NCBI GenBank assembly: GCA_030828505.1
Contig: JAURCJ010000004.1
Location: 1-64,000, forward strand
Reading direction: 5' to 3'
DNA length: 64,000 bases
From: Alphaproteobacteria bacterium
Lineage (GTDB): Bacteria > Pseudomonadota > Alphaproteobacteria > TMED109
In this document: piece after piece, positions 28,517 to 37,344 of the stretch
Position numbering within the stretch: position 1 is the first letter of the stretch
Layout of the letters: each line of letters begins with the position of its first letter
Notes under the pieces: model-generated
Databases searched by the model: none
Told to the model about the DNA's origin: nothing
Seen by the model: the letters and a program-made list of their open reading frames with translations, nothing else
Made by a program: the position numbers and the translations under genes

Positions 28517-29194
28517 TTGAAATTTTTAGCTTTAGACGTTTCTTTAAGCCATCTAGTTATTATCTATGGTGATCTTAATAATTTACATTATAAAAAAAGT
28601 GTTCCATTAAATAAAGATCGCGCAGGATTAATGTTTTCCAATTTGGAACAGATGATCAACAAATTGCAAATTGATTTATCTTCATTGGACATCCTTTTTT
28701 CTTCTATAGGCCCAGGTAATTTTAATGGTATTAGAATATCTTTATCGTTAATCAAAGGACTAGCAATCTCTAATAAAACGAGAATATCAGGCTTATCATC
28801 TTTAGAATTATTGAGTAGAAGCTTTCTAAATAAAAATAATCAAAATATATGCACTTTTATAAAAGCTTCTCCAGACTTCTATTATTTAGAAATTTATAAT
28901 AATCTTTATGACTCATTATCAACGCCGAAACTTATTAATTTAAAACAAGATATACAATTTCCTTTTTCGGAACCTGAAATGGTTTTTGTAGGAAATGATA
29001 TTGAAGTAGTATCTAAGGCTATGAACTTTAAAGGACAAATTATAAATATAATAAGTCCAACTCCAGAAAGCTTATATTCTTTAGTTAAATATAAAATAAT
29101 CAAAAATGAGTTTATAGACGCAAGTCCTCAGTATCTTAGAGAAGTTAATGCAAGTAAACCTTCTTCATGGAAAAGAAAACCAATAGTTAGTTAA
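28517..29194 (+). CDS. tsaB: tRNA threonylcarbamoyladenosine biosynthesis protein TsaB
   Basis: A 225-residue cytoplasmic protein of the ASKHA fold. It opens with FLALDVSLSHLVIIYGD and has the TsaB-diagnostic SSIGPGNFNGIRISLSLIKGLA (about residues 70-91). TsaB dimerises with TsaD and supports t6A37 formation on ANN-decoding tRNAs. The start is TTG 28517 with GAGGAAG upstream. The gene stops directly before the rimI-like ATG, a pairing conserved across Proteobacteria. The C-terminal half is poorly conserved, as usual for this family. Confidence 0.9.
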   Translation: MKFLALDVSLSHLVIIYGDLNNLHYKKSVPLNKDRAGLMFSNLEQMINKLQIDLSSLDILFSSIGPGNFNGIRISLSLIKGLAISNKTRISGLSSLELLSRSFLNKNNQNICTFIKASPDFYYLEIYNNLYDSLSTPKLINLKQDIQFPFSEPEMVFVGNDIEVVSKAMNFKGQIINIISPTPESLYSLVKYKIIKNEFIDASPQYLREVNASKPSSWKRKPIVS

Positions 29195-29665
29195 ATGAAT
29201 CCCAATATAAAAATTTTATCATCAGTAAATAATAAGATATTAACTGATTTAGTAAAAATTCATTTTAATGCTTTTAAAAAATTTAATTTGAGACCATGGA
29301 ATTATAGAGATTTTTTAGATATTTTAAATAATGGATATAAAATTTTTTATTATAATTTGGATAATAAAATTATAGGTTTTGTGATAGTGAATTATAATTT
29401 AGATTTTAGAGAAATTATTACGATTGCTGTAGATAGGTCATATCAAAGAAAAAAAATTGGCAGTATTTTATTGCAACATATTATAGATTATGGTCAGTTT
29501 AATAAAAGTATATATATAGAGGTGGCTAAAAATAATTATCAAGCTATTAAATTTTATAATAAATTTGGTTTCAAGCTATTATCTTATCGAAGGAATTATT
29601 ATTCAATATACAGTGGAAAGAATAAAGGGTTTAGGATAGATGCTTTAGTTATGAAACTAATATGA
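29195..29665 (+). CDS. rimI: GNAT acetyltransferase, RimI-like
   Basis: A 156-residue GNAT-fold N-acetyltransferase. The acetyl-CoA pyrophosphate-binding motif A is present as AVDRSYQRKKIGSILLQHII (about residues 77-96), followed by the motif B segment EVAKNNYQAIKFYNKFGFKL. Position directly after tsaB is the classic place of rimI, whose product acetylates the N-terminal Ala of ribosomal protein S18. The ATG follows the tsaB stop codon without a gap. Substrate assignment rests on this context, since GNAT proteins are diverse. Confidence 0.82.
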   Translation: MNPNIKILSSVNNKILTDLVKIHFNAFKKFNLRPWNYRDFLDILNNGYKIFYYNLDNKIIGFVIVNYNLDFREIITIAVDRSYQRKKIGSILLQHIIDYGQFNKSIYIEVAKNNYQAIKFYNKFGFKLLSYRRNYYSIYSGKNKGFRIDALVMKLI

Positions 29666-29669
29666 AAAA

Positions 29670-29903
29670 TTATTTTTCAATAATAATATAGAAATTTTTT
29701 CGGTCTAATTTATCAATTTGAATAATTTTATGGTTTAATTCCTCCAATGATTTAGGAACATTAGTTTCTGCCTCTTTGCTATCAAAAATAACTTTTATCC
29801 TTTCTCCATAATCTACCTTTTCTAAGGCTAGTCTCGTCTTGACAAAAGTCATCGGACACACTTCTCCTTTTAGATTTATTTCATTCACAATTTTTTTATC
29901 CAT
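29670..29903 (-). CDS. TusA/SirA-like sulfur carrier protein
   Basis: A 77-residue protein of the TusA (SirA/YeeD) family. The catalytic Cys lies in the family motif GEVCPMTFVKTRLALEK (about residues 13-29), with the conserved CPxP variant here as CPMT. Such proteins carry persulfide sulfur in tRNA thiolation, molybdenum cofactor synthesis or sulfur metabolism. The gene is convergent with rimI, with a short AT hairpin between (29663-29679), and divergent from fur. Because the second Pro of CPxP is replaced by Thr, a role different from canonical TusA is possible. Confidence 0.85.
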   Translation of the reverse strand: MDKKIVNEINLKGEVCPMTFVKTRLALEKVDYGERIKVIFDSKEAETNVPKSLEELNHKIIQIDKLDRKNFYIIIEK

Positions 29904-30009
29904 GACCTTCCTTTAATAATATTTTTTTATACTTTATATAAAAATAATGATAAATATAAGTTATATTATTTTTTATTAAAGATACTTTATGCTTTTATGG
30001 AGTAAATAA

Positions 30010-30423
30010 ATGGCAAAATCAGCGATAGAGGTAATGTGTGCTTCAAAAGGAATTAAGTTAACGCATCAGAGAAAGGTTATTGCAAAAGTCCTTTCTAAGG
30101 CAGATGATCATCCCGATGCTAATTTAGTGTTTAAAAGATCTTCAAAAATAGACTCTAATATTAGTATGGCAACGGTTTATAGAACTATGAAATTATTTGA
30201 AGATACAAATATTGTAGTAGTTAGAGATTTTGGTGATGGAAGGTCTCGTTACGAAATATATAGTAATGAGCATCATGACCATTTAATTGATACTGAGTCA
30301 GGTGAAGTTATAGAGTTTGTTAATGAAGAGATAGAAGAATTGCAACATAAAGTAGCTAAAAAGTTAGGATATGAATTGACAGGACACAGATTAGAATTAT
30401 ATGGAAAAAAAAATAAAGGTTAA
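30010..30423 (+). CDS. fur: Fur-family metalloregulator
   Basis: A 137-residue ferric uptake regulator family protein. The winged helix includes LTHQRKVIAKVLS and the recognition helix SMATVYRTMKLFED. The dimerisation domain holds the metal site HHDHLID (about residues 91-97). The C-terminal CxxC pairs of zinc-bearing E. coli Fur are absent, as in many alphaproteobacterial Fur/Mur and Irr proteins. It represses uptake genes in response to iron or manganese, and which one cannot be told. It leads an apparent operon with the OlsB-like gene, 3 bp downstream. ATG 30010 follows GGAG. Confidence 0.92.
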   Translation: MAKSAIEVMCASKGIKLTHQRKVIAKVLSKADDHPDANLVFKRSSKIDSNISMATVYRTMKLFEDTNIVVVRDFGDGRSRYEIYSNEHHDHLIDTESGEVIEFVNEEIEELQHKVAKKLGYELTGHRLELYGKKNKG

Positions 30424-30426
30424 TTT

Positions 30427-31248
30427 ATGGCAGCTGCAGAAGAATATTTTAAGAATATAGAAGCCGTTCATTCTGGTAATCTTGAAGTACGTTTGGCAGA
30501 AAATAATGAAGAAATTGATGCTGCACAAGCATTAAGATATAAAGTATTTTATGAAGAAATGTCTGCGAGACCTAGTGAAGAAATGAAAGTATCACAGAGA
30601 GACTATGATCGTTTTGATAAATATTGGGACCATTTACTAGTCATAGATAACTCTAAAACTAAAATTATAGATCAAGTAGTAGGTACTTATAGACTAAACA
30701 GAAAAAGTGAAGCAAAAAATAATCAAGGTTTTTATTCTTCGGCGGAATATAATATTGACTGTTTGTTAAATTATAATGGAGAAACTTTAGAATTAGGGCG
30801 TTCATGTGTTGATAAAAAATATAGAAATGGTCAAACGATGCAATTATTATGGCGAGGTATCGCTAATTATGTATTTTTTCATGATATTAAAGTTATGTTT
30901 GGCTGTGCTAGTTTTCCTGAAATCTCAGCAGATTTAATAGATAGGCCTCTTTCTTATTTATATCATTATCATCTTGCCCCGAAAGAATTAAGGCCTACAG
31001 CTCTTCCTAACAGATATATTGATATGAATCTTATAGCTAAAAATAATATCAACATCAAAGAGGCAAGGAGGCTTATACCACCTTTAATAAAAGGTTATCT
31101 GAGATTAGGTGCATATATTGGTGAAGGAGCAGTTTTAGACAAACAATTCGGAACTACAGATATATTTATAGTTTTAAAAACAGATCAAGTTACTAAACGT
31201 TATAGATCTCATTATGAATTAGATAAACCGGATATATCTATATTGTGA
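30427..31248 (+). CDS. olsB: OlsB-like N-acyltransferase (ornithine lipid synthesis)
   Basis: A 273-residue GNAT-like acyltransferase of the hemolysin/OlsB family. The core is LEVRLAENNEEIDAAQALRYKVFYEEM, followed by VVGTYRL, the LELGRSCVDKKYRNG strand-loop and LWRGIANYVFFHDIKVMFGCASFP, all typical of OlsB. OlsB attaches a 3-hydroxyacyl chain to ornithine, giving lyso-ornithine lipid. The next gene encodes a PlsC-type acyltransferase (OlsA role), overlapping by 4 bp, which supports this function. Phosphorus-free ornithine lipids are a known response to phosphate limitation and would suit the nearby Pho locus. Confidence 0.78.
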   Translation: MAAAEEYFKNIEAVHSGNLEVRLAENNEEIDAAQALRYKVFYEEMSARPSEEMKVSQRDYDRFDKYWDHLLVIDNSKTKIIDQVVGTYRLNRKSEAKNNQGFYSSAEYNIDCLLNYNGETLELGRSCVDKKYRNGQTMQLLWRGIANYVFFHDIKVMFGCASFPEISADLIDRPLSYLYHYHLAPKELRPTALPNRYIDMNLIAKNNINIKEARRLIPPLIKGYLRLGAYIGEGAVLDKQFGTTDIFIVLKTDQVTKRYRSHYELDKPDISIL

Positions 31249-32087
31249 AAATATATAATATCTTGCTATCTATAATTATTTTTTTAAGAAGTATTACAAA
31301 ACTAGTACTAATTATTATTTTGCTTTTTACCCTATTTATTCCTTTTATAATATTGAGACTTATCAAAGTTAAAGTTTATAAAGATATCCCTAGGTATTTT
31401 CATTTATTATTTTTAAAAATTTTAAATATTAAAATACAACTAATCGGTGAAATATATACTGCTAAACCTGGGCTTTTAGTATCTAATCATGCTTCTTGGA
31501 TAGATATTTCAATATTATCTTCATTAACTAATATAAGTTTCATAGCTAAGTCAGAGGTTTCTAGCTGGCCTATATTTGGTTTTTTAGCAAAGATGCAGGA
31601 TACTTTATTTATTGAGAGAAAATCTATAAAAGCTAGTAAACAGAAGAATGAAATAAAGGACATATTATCTAAAGGAAAAAGACTTGTATTATTTCCGGAG
31701 GGAACTTCATCAGATGGAAATAGAGTTTTAAACTTTAAGTCCTCACTTTTTTCTGTAGCTGAATGTGATTCTAATATTGAAGATGTTTATGCTATTCAGG
31801 CTATTACAATTTGCTATAAAGGATTAAATGGCTTACCGATGTCTAGAAGTGAGCGACCTTATTTGTCTTGGTGGGGTGATATGGGTTTAATAAGTCATTT
31901 ATGGAACATGTTATCATTCAAAAGCGCAGATATTATTGTCATAGCGCATGAGCCTATAGATAATAAATTTAATAGAAAAATTATATCAAACATTGCATGG
32001 AAACAGATTTCTTGTGGCTTAGGTTTAGCATTATCTGGAAGAGCTAAATCCCTCAAACAAAATGATACATTATTTGAGATTTTGTGA
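31245..32087 (+). CDS. PlsC-family acyltransferase (possible OlsA)
   Basis: A 280-residue membrane-anchored 1-acyl-glycerol-3-phosphate acyltransferase family protein. One or two hydrophobic helices (about residues 8-38) precede the catalytic HX4D motif NHASWID and the phosphate-binding FPEGTSSDGNRV. It would acylate lysophosphatidic acid, or lyso-ornithine lipid if it acts as OlsA with the coupled OlsB. The GTG start at 31245 overlaps the olsB stop (GTGA), which supports joint function. miaB follows after 45 bp. Confidence 0.85.
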   Translation: MKIYNILLSIIIFLRSITKLVLIIILLFTLFIPFIILRLIKVKVYKDIPRYFHLLFLKILNIKIQLIGEIYTAKPGLLVSNHASWIDISILSSLTNISFIAKSEVSSWPIFGFLAKMQDTLFIERKSIKASKQKNEIKDILSKGKRLVLFPEGTSSDGNRVLNFKSSLFSVAECDSNIEDVYAIQAITICYKGLNGLPMSRSERPYLSWWGDMGLISHLWNMLSFKSADIIVIAHEPIDNKFNRKIISNIAWKQISCGLGLALSGRAKSLKQNDTLFEIL

Positions 32088-32132
32088 TGTCTTTGTTAAT
32101 GTTATTTTTTTATAAAATTTAAATAAGGTATT

Positions 32133-33473
32133 ATGAAAAAAATATATATAAAAACTTATGGTTGCCAAATGAATGTTTATGATTCTGAAAGAATGTATGA
32201 ATTGATGAAGCCTCATGGTTATGTAATTTCAGATAATTATGAAGACTCCGATCTAATAATATTAAATACATGCCATATAAGAGAAAAAGCTGCTGAGAAA
32301 ATTTATTCAGAATTAGGGAGAATAGCGCCTTATAAAAAGAGTTCTAGTGAAAAGGGTAAACAACTAAATATTGTTGTAGCGGGCTGCGTAGCTCAGGCCG
32401 AAGGAAAAGAAATTGTAAAAAGACAACCTATAGTAGATGTAGTAGTAGGTCCACAGACTTATCATCGATTGCCAGAAATTTTAAATAGGTTATCAAATAA
32501 ATCACGTAAGATAATAGACACTGATTTTCCTTTAGAAAATAAGTTCGATGAGCTCAAAAAAATTAGAATGAATAAAAACCCAGTTGCATTTTTAAGTATT
32601 CAAGAAGGGTGTGATAAATTTTGTAGTTTTTGCGTAGTACCGTATACAAGAGGCGCTGAGTATTCTAGACCTGTATTAGATATTATTTCTGAAGCTAAAA
32701 ATCTAATAAAACAAGGCGCGAAAGAAATCTGTTTATTAGGACAAAACGTAAATGCATTTCATGGAAATTATAAAAAAAGGACCATGTCATTAGAAGAACT
32801 TATTATGGAGGTTGCAGATTTATCTGGTGTGGAAAGAATACGTTATATGACTTCTCATCCTGTAGACATGACAGATGGCTTAATCTCTGCTCATGGAAAA
32901 GTGAAAAAATTAATGCCATATTTGCACTTACCTGTTCAGTCTGGAGATAATAACGTATTAAAATCTATGAATAGAAAATATTCAGTAGAGAATTATTTAA
33001 AAATTATAGATAAACTAAAAAATACTAGAGAGGACATGGCTTTTTCTTCAGATTTTATAGTTGGTTTTCCCGGTGAAAGCAAACAAGCATTTAAAAATAC
33101 TTTAAAATTAGTTGATGAAGTTAAATATTGTCAGGCCTACTCATTTAAATATTCAAGGAGACCTGGAACACCGGGCTCTATATTAAATGGACAGGTATCA
33201 GAAGAAATAAAAATTGAGAGACTTGCTGAACTACAGATGATCTTGAATGAACAACAATTAAGTTTCAATAAGAAATTTATAGGTAAAAAATTTGATGTTT
33301 TACTAGAAAGAAGAGGCAAAAAAGATAACCAGTTGGTTGGTAAAAGTCCTTATATGCAAGCTGTGCATATATTAACAAAAGATTCTAAGATAGGAGATAT
33401 TGTGAAAACTCAGATAGTAAATGCAGATAAAAATAGTCTGAATGGAAGTTTATATAATCGATGCAAGGAATAA
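32133..33473 (+). CDS. miaB: tRNA-2-methylthio-N6-isopentenyladenosine synthase MiaB
   Basis: A 446-residue radical-SAM methylthiotransferase that adds a methylthio group to i6A37 of tRNAs. The N-terminal UPF0004 domain ligates one 4Fe-4S cluster through Cys11, Cys47 and Cys85. The radical SAM cluster motif is C160-x3-C164-x2-C167 (CDKFCSFC). A C-terminal TRAM domain follows (about 375-440). KTYGCQMNVYDSE is the MiaB signature start. It heads a run of genes with phoH, ybeY, corC and lnt spaced by a few bases or overlapping. Confidence 0.97.
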   Translation: MKKIYIKTYGCQMNVYDSERMYELMKPHGYVISDNYEDSDLIILNTCHIREKAAEKIYSELGRIAPYKKSSSEKGKQLNIVVAGCVAQAEGKEIVKRQPIVDVVVGPQTYHRLPEILNRLSNKSRKIIDTDFPLENKFDELKKIRMNKNPVAFLSIQEGCDKFCSFCVVPYTRGAEYSRPVLDIISEAKNLIKQGAKEICLLGQNVNAFHGNYKKRTMSLEELIMEVADLSGVERIRYMTSHPVDMTDGLISAHGKVKKLMPYLHLPVQSGDNNVLKSMNRKYSVENYLKIIDKLKNTREDMAFSSDFIVGFPGESKQAFKNTLKLVDEVKYCQAYSFKYSRRPGTPGSILNGQVSEEIKIERLAELQMILNEQQLSFNKKFIGKKFDVLLERRGKKDNQLVGKSPYMQAVHILTKDSKIGDIVKTQIVNADKNSLNGSLYNRCKE

Positions 33474-33477
33474 TTAA

Positions 33478-34458
33478 TTGAGAGCTTATAATGATAGCGA
33501 TGATAATACTTTAGTAATATCTTTTAATGAAGAAGAATTTATTCCAGATTTATTTGGGCTATATGATAAAAATTTACATAGGATTGAAACTTTATTAAAT
33601 GTTAATTTACAGGGCCGAGGAAAAAATATTTCTATTTCAGGTAAAGATGTTTTTTTGGCTAAAGATGTACTTAATGATTTATATGCTCAACTTAAGAAAG
33701 GTTTTGACATTGGTTTTGAAGAGGTAGATGCTAGTATTAGAATGAATAGTGAAAAAAATATTGATGCAGATAAAATACAAAAGGATCAGTCTCTTATAAG
33801 GACTAAAAAAAAGACAATAAGAGCTAGAACTCATAAACAAAACGAATATATTCTTGCTCTAAATAAATCTGAGTTAACTTTCGGCGTAGGCCCAGCAGGT
33901 ACAGGAAAAACATTTTTACCTGTTGTTCATGCTGTAGAATTATTAGAAAAAGAGGAAGTTTCAAAAATAATTTTATCTCGTCCAGCAGTAGAAGCTGGCG
34001 AAAAATTAGGTTTTTTACCAGGAGATTTAAAAGATAAAGTAGATCCTTATTTAAGGCCTTTATATGACGCATTAGAAGATGTTTTGCCATTTAAAAAGTT
34101 GGAAAAATATATAGAAATTGGTATAATAGAAATAGCTCCTTTGGCTTTTATGAGAGGGAGAACATTATCTAATTCTTATATTATTTTAGATGAAGCACAA
34201 AATACAAATAAAATGCAAATGAAGATGTTTCTTACTAGATTAGGGTTTAATTCCAGAATGGTAATAACAGGGGATATTACCCAAATTGATCTACCTAATA
34301 ATATAAGTTCTGGGCTATCAGAAGCTTTAAAAATAACTAGTATTATTAAAGATAAGGTCTCACATATATATTTTAGTGAAAAGGATGTAGTGCGTCATCC
34401 GTTAGTTCAAAAAATTGTAAATGCTTATGAAAGGTCGGAAAAATCTATTGATAGATGA
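33478..34458 (+). CDS. PhoH-like ATPase (YbeZ)
   Basis: A 326-residue P-loop ATPase. Walker A is FGVGPAGTGKTFLPVVHA, Walker B lies in SYIILDEAQNTNKMQMKMFLTRLG, and the conserved ITGDITQIDLP follows. These are diagnostic of PhoH/YbeZ. A KH-like N-terminal domain (about residues 20-80) is present. It works with the endoribonuclease YbeY in rRNA maturation and RNA quality control. Start TTG 33478 follows AAGGAA. The ybeY frame begins inside its last codons. Confidence 0.92.
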   Translation: MRAYNDSDDNTLVISFNEEEFIPDLFGLYDKNLHRIETLLNVNLQGRGKNISISGKDVFLAKDVLNDLYAQLKKGFDIGFEEVDASIRMNSEKNIDADKIQKDQSLIRTKKKTIRARTHKQNEYILALNKSELTFGVGPAGTGKTFLPVVHAVELLEKEEVSKIILSRPAVEAGEKLGFLPGDLKDKVDPYLRPLYDALEDVLPFKKLEKYIEIGIIEIAPLAFMRGRTLSNSYIILDEAQNTNKMQMKMFLTRLGFNSRMVITGDITQIDLPNNISSGLSEALKITSIIKDKVSHIYFSEKDVVRHPLVQKIVNAYERSEKSIDR

Positions 34459-34924
34459 AATAAATATTAATTTTGATGTAGTAAATGGAGATTGGGGAAA
34501 GTTAAAAGCTTATGGGTTAGCTTATGAAGCAGTTAAAATTACTTTAGAGAAATGTAATAAGTTTAATGCAGAGATTACTATTAGATTAACAGATGACACA
34601 GAAATGCGGAATTTGAATATGAAGTGGAGAAATCAATATAATTCTACTAATGTTTTAGCATTTCCAATAAATAGTAATATAAATATACCTCAAAAATCAA
34701 AACATATTGGAGACGTAATTGTATCTTATAGCGATATAAAATCCGAAGCAATTGAAAGAAATATATCTTTTGAAGACCATATGATTCATATTATTATCCA
34801 CGGTGTTTTACATTTGTGTGGGTATGATCATATAGAAAAGAAAGATGAAATTATTATGATTAAAAATGAGCAATTAATTTTAGATAAGGTTGGAATTAAA
34901 GACCCTTATGTAAGTTATATTTAA
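34448..34924 (+). CDS. ybeY: Endoribonuclease YbeY
   Basis: A zinc-dependent RNase of about 158 residues for 16S rRNA 3'-end maturation and ribosome quality control. The zinc motif H-x3-H-x5-H is complete in HGVLHLCGYDH. The central LNMKWRNQYNSTNVLAFP and GDVIVSYSDIKSEA are family hallmarks. The frame is open up to ATG 34421 inside phoH. TTG 34448, which overlaps the phoH stop by 11 bp, gives an N-terminus (MIDEININF) closer to that of homologues, so I prefer it. It is coupled to phoH upstream and followed by a CorC-like gene. Confidence 0.9.
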   Translation: MIDEININFDVVNGDWGKLKAYGLAYEAVKITLEKCNKFNAEITIRLTDDTEMRNLNMKWRNQYNSTNVLAFPINSNINIPQKSKHIGDVIVSYSDIKSEAIERNISFEDHMIHIIIHGVLHLCGYDHIEKKDEIIMIKNEQLILDKVGIKDPYVSYI

Positions 34925-34940
34925 CTGTTTGGAACTATAA

Positions 34941-35771
34941 ATGTTAATTAGCAAGTTTAATTTAAATAAACTTTTTTTAAGAAAGAAAAATAATAAAGAG
35001 TTGGATTTAGAAAGTACAAGAGGGGAGGTTAGGTCCTTAGGAAAAAAAGCGGGCTTATCTTATTACGATAGAGTTATGCTAGATAATGTTATAGGTTTTT
35101 CTTCTATTGAAGTTGAAGAGGCAATGGTACCAAGAGCAGATATAGTAGCTATTCCGGAAAACAGTACATTAAAAGAATGTATAGATTTATTTAGAAAAGC
35201 AGCTCATTCGAGGTTGCCTGTATATAAAGGAACATTAGATGAGGTTATAGGAATGGTGCACGTTAAAGACATTTTAACATTTTGGGATAATGATAAAGAT
35301 TTTATATTGGGAAATATTATAAGAAAAGTAATTATTTCAGCTCCATCCACGTTGATTTCAGATTTATTTCAAGAAATGAGAAGAACTAAAGTCCATCTTT
35401 CTATTGTAGTAGATGAACACGGAGGAACTGATGGGTTAATAACTATTGAAGATTTACTTGAAGAAATAACTGGGGAAATAGAAGATGAGCATGATAAAAA
35501 CTTTAGCAGAATATTAAATGATAATTTAGATGATTCAATAATTGTTGATGCTCGAATACCTATAAGTGAATTAGAAAATTACTATAACTGTAAGTTAATA
35601 AATTCTTCTATCGATGTAGATACTTTAGGAGGTTTAATATTTTTTTACGAAAAAAGTATACCAGAAGTAGGAAAATTCATAAAGCATTCTAATGGTTTAA
35701 TTTTTGAAATTATTGAGTCTGACATGCGCAGGATTAAAAAGATAAAGATTACTGGTATGCCAAAAGTATAG
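34941..35771 (+). CDS. CorC/HlyC-like CBS-domain protein
   Basis: A 276-residue cytoplasmic protein with two CBS domains (about residues 55-180) followed by a CorC_HlyC domain (about 200-275). The motifs EEAMVPRADIVAIPENSTLKE and IVVDEHGGTDGLITIEDLLEEI are typical. Family members are tied to magnesium/cobalt efflux or membrane-associated regulation. In E. coli ybeX (corC) also sits between ybeY and lnt, the same order as here, and has been linked to ribosome metabolism. It starts at ATG 34941, 17 bp after ybeY. Confidence 0.88.
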   Translation: MLISKFNLNKLFLRKKNNKELDLESTRGEVRSLGKKAGLSYYDRVMLDNVIGFSSIEVEEAMVPRADIVAIPENSTLKECIDLFRKAAHSRLPVYKGTLDEVIGMVHVKDILTFWDNDKDFILGNIIRKVIISAPSTLISDLFQEMRRTKVHLSIVVDEHGGTDGLITIEDLLEEITGEIEDEHDKNFSRILNDNLDDSIIVDARIPISELENYYNCKLINSSIDVDTLGGLIFFYEKSIPEVGKFIKHSNGLIFEIIESDMRRIKKIKITGMPKV

Positions 35772-35775
35772 AACT

Positions 35776-37329
35776 TTGATAAGTTATAAGGTAATTAAAT
35801 ATTTAAAAAATAAGATTTACCTAGAGTATCTAATTATTTTTTTTACAGGAAGTTTAAGCGGTTTATCATTTGGCGGATTTTCTGTTTTTATATGTGTTCC
35901 TATAATGTTTTTTTCGTTGGGAGTTTTTTTATTATTATTATTCTATAGCAAGAAGAAAAATAATTATTTATATTTTTTTTCTACGGGAAGCTTGTTTAGT
36001 TTTGGTCAATTATTAGTTGGATTATATTGGATTTCATTTTCTTTTGATTTTGTCTTTTCTAATGGAATATATTTAGGAATAATTTCTATAATATTGTTAA
36101 CTATTGCATTGTCCTTATTTTATGGTTTTTTTTGTATAATTATTTCTTATTTTCATGAAATTTGGCAATTAAATTTATATGGCTTTTCTATTATATTTTC
36201 TATATTTTTATCTTTATCAGAATACTTAAGAGGAAATATATTAACTGGATTTCCTTGGAATATAATTGGTTATATATGGACAGATTCTGATATTATGATG
36301 CAATCAATCTCTATAATAGGGATTTATGGTCTTGGTTTACTTACTTTTTTAGCTGCAGCTTCAATTGCTCTAATTTTTCATAATATTCTGTTTAGTTTTT
36401 ATGCTATTTTACCAATTTTATTATTCGCATTATACGGAGAAATAAGATTAAATATGCAAGATAATGATTTGGAAAAATTTTTACAAATTAGAATCGTACA
36501 ACCCTCCATTACCCAAGATTTGAAATGGGATGAAAAATTAAGACATGAACATTTAAAAAAACTTATAAGTTTGTCTGTAAAAGAGAATGACAATCCTAGG
36601 CCTTCGTTAATCTTATGGCCAGAATCTTCTATACCATTTAATTCTTCATTTTTAGAAAAAAAATTAGAAATAATTAATTGGCTTGAAGAGGGCCAAATTT
36701 TAATTGCAGGTATTACTAGAACAGAATTTCAAAATAATGAACTGAAAAATATTTATAATAGTGCTATTATCACGGATAAATATTTTAATAATACTTATTA
36801 TAATAAAATTAAGTTAGTCCCCTTTGGAGAATTTATTCCTTTAAATAATTTTTTAAATTTTAATAAAATTACAAATGGTACATTAGATTTTTCTCATGGA
36901 AAAAATAGTAATATAATTGTGCCATTTAATATGAAATATAAAATTGGTATTTTAATTTGTTATGAAATTATTTTTCCTGGCAATGTTATTCATGGTGAAA
37001 GGCCTGACATATTAGTTAATATAACTAATGATGCCTGGTATGGAGATACATATGGTCCTTTACAGCATTTATCAGCTGCTCGGGCCAGAGCAATTGAGGA
37101 AGGTGTTCCAGTTCTAAGGTCCGCTAATACTGGAATTTCTGCCGTTATAAATGAATATGGTCAATATTTGAAAAGATTAGAACTAGGAAAAGAAGGCATC
37201 TTAGATATTAACTTGCCTCTAAAGAAGAAAAGAACAGTTTTCTCAATTTTAGGAAATTATTTATATTTAATTAGTTTAATCTTTATGTTGATGTTAACTA
37301 GATTTATATTTATAAATAAAAAATTCTAA
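35776..37329 (+). CDS. lnt: Apolipoprotein N-acyltransferase
   Basis: A 517-residue inner-membrane enzyme that N-acylates the lipid-modified Cys of lipoproteins. The N-terminal part has about six to seven transmembrane helices. The periplasmic nitrilase domain carries the Glu-Lys-Cys triad in LWPESSIPF, YNKIKLVPFGEFIP and ILICYEIIFP. A last helix follows near residue 495. The start is TTG 35776, 5 bp after the corC-like stop. The membrane half is very Phe/Ile rich with long T-runs, reflecting base composition. Confidence 0.95.
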   Translation: MISYKVIKYLKNKIYLEYLIIFFTGSLSGLSFGGFSVFICVPIMFFSLGVFLLLLFYSKKKNNYLYFFSTGSLFSFGQLLVGLYWISFSFDFVFSNGIYLGIISIILLTIALSLFYGFFCIIISYFHEIWQLNLYGFSIIFSIFLSLSEYLRGNILTGFPWNIIGYIWTDSDIMMQSISIIGIYGLGLLTFLAAASIALIFHNILFSFYAILPILLFALYGEIRLNMQDNDLEKFLQIRIVQPSITQDLKWDEKLRHEHLKKLISLSVKENDNPRPSLILWPESSIPFNSSFLEKKLEIINWLEEGQILIAGITRTEFQNNELKNIYNSAIITDKYFNNTYYNKIKLVPFGEFIPLNNFLNFNKITNGTLDFSHGKNSNIIVPFNMKYKIGILICYEIIFPGNVIHGERPDILVNITNDAWYGDTYGPLQHLSAARARAIEEGVPVLRSANTGISAVINEYGQYLKRLELGKEGILDINLPLKKKRTVFSILGNYLYLISLIFMLMLTRFIFINKKF

Positions 37330-37344
37330 ATAAAGGAAAACTAT

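Noticed and set aside
29663-29679. TGAAAAA/TTTTTCA hairpin between rimI and tusA as terminator
   Set aside because: The stem is only A-T pairs apart from one G-C and is likely in such AT-rich DNA by chance.
37330-37344. SAM riboswitch before metK
   Set aside because: Only 15 bp separate lnt and metK, too little for any known SAM riboswitch.
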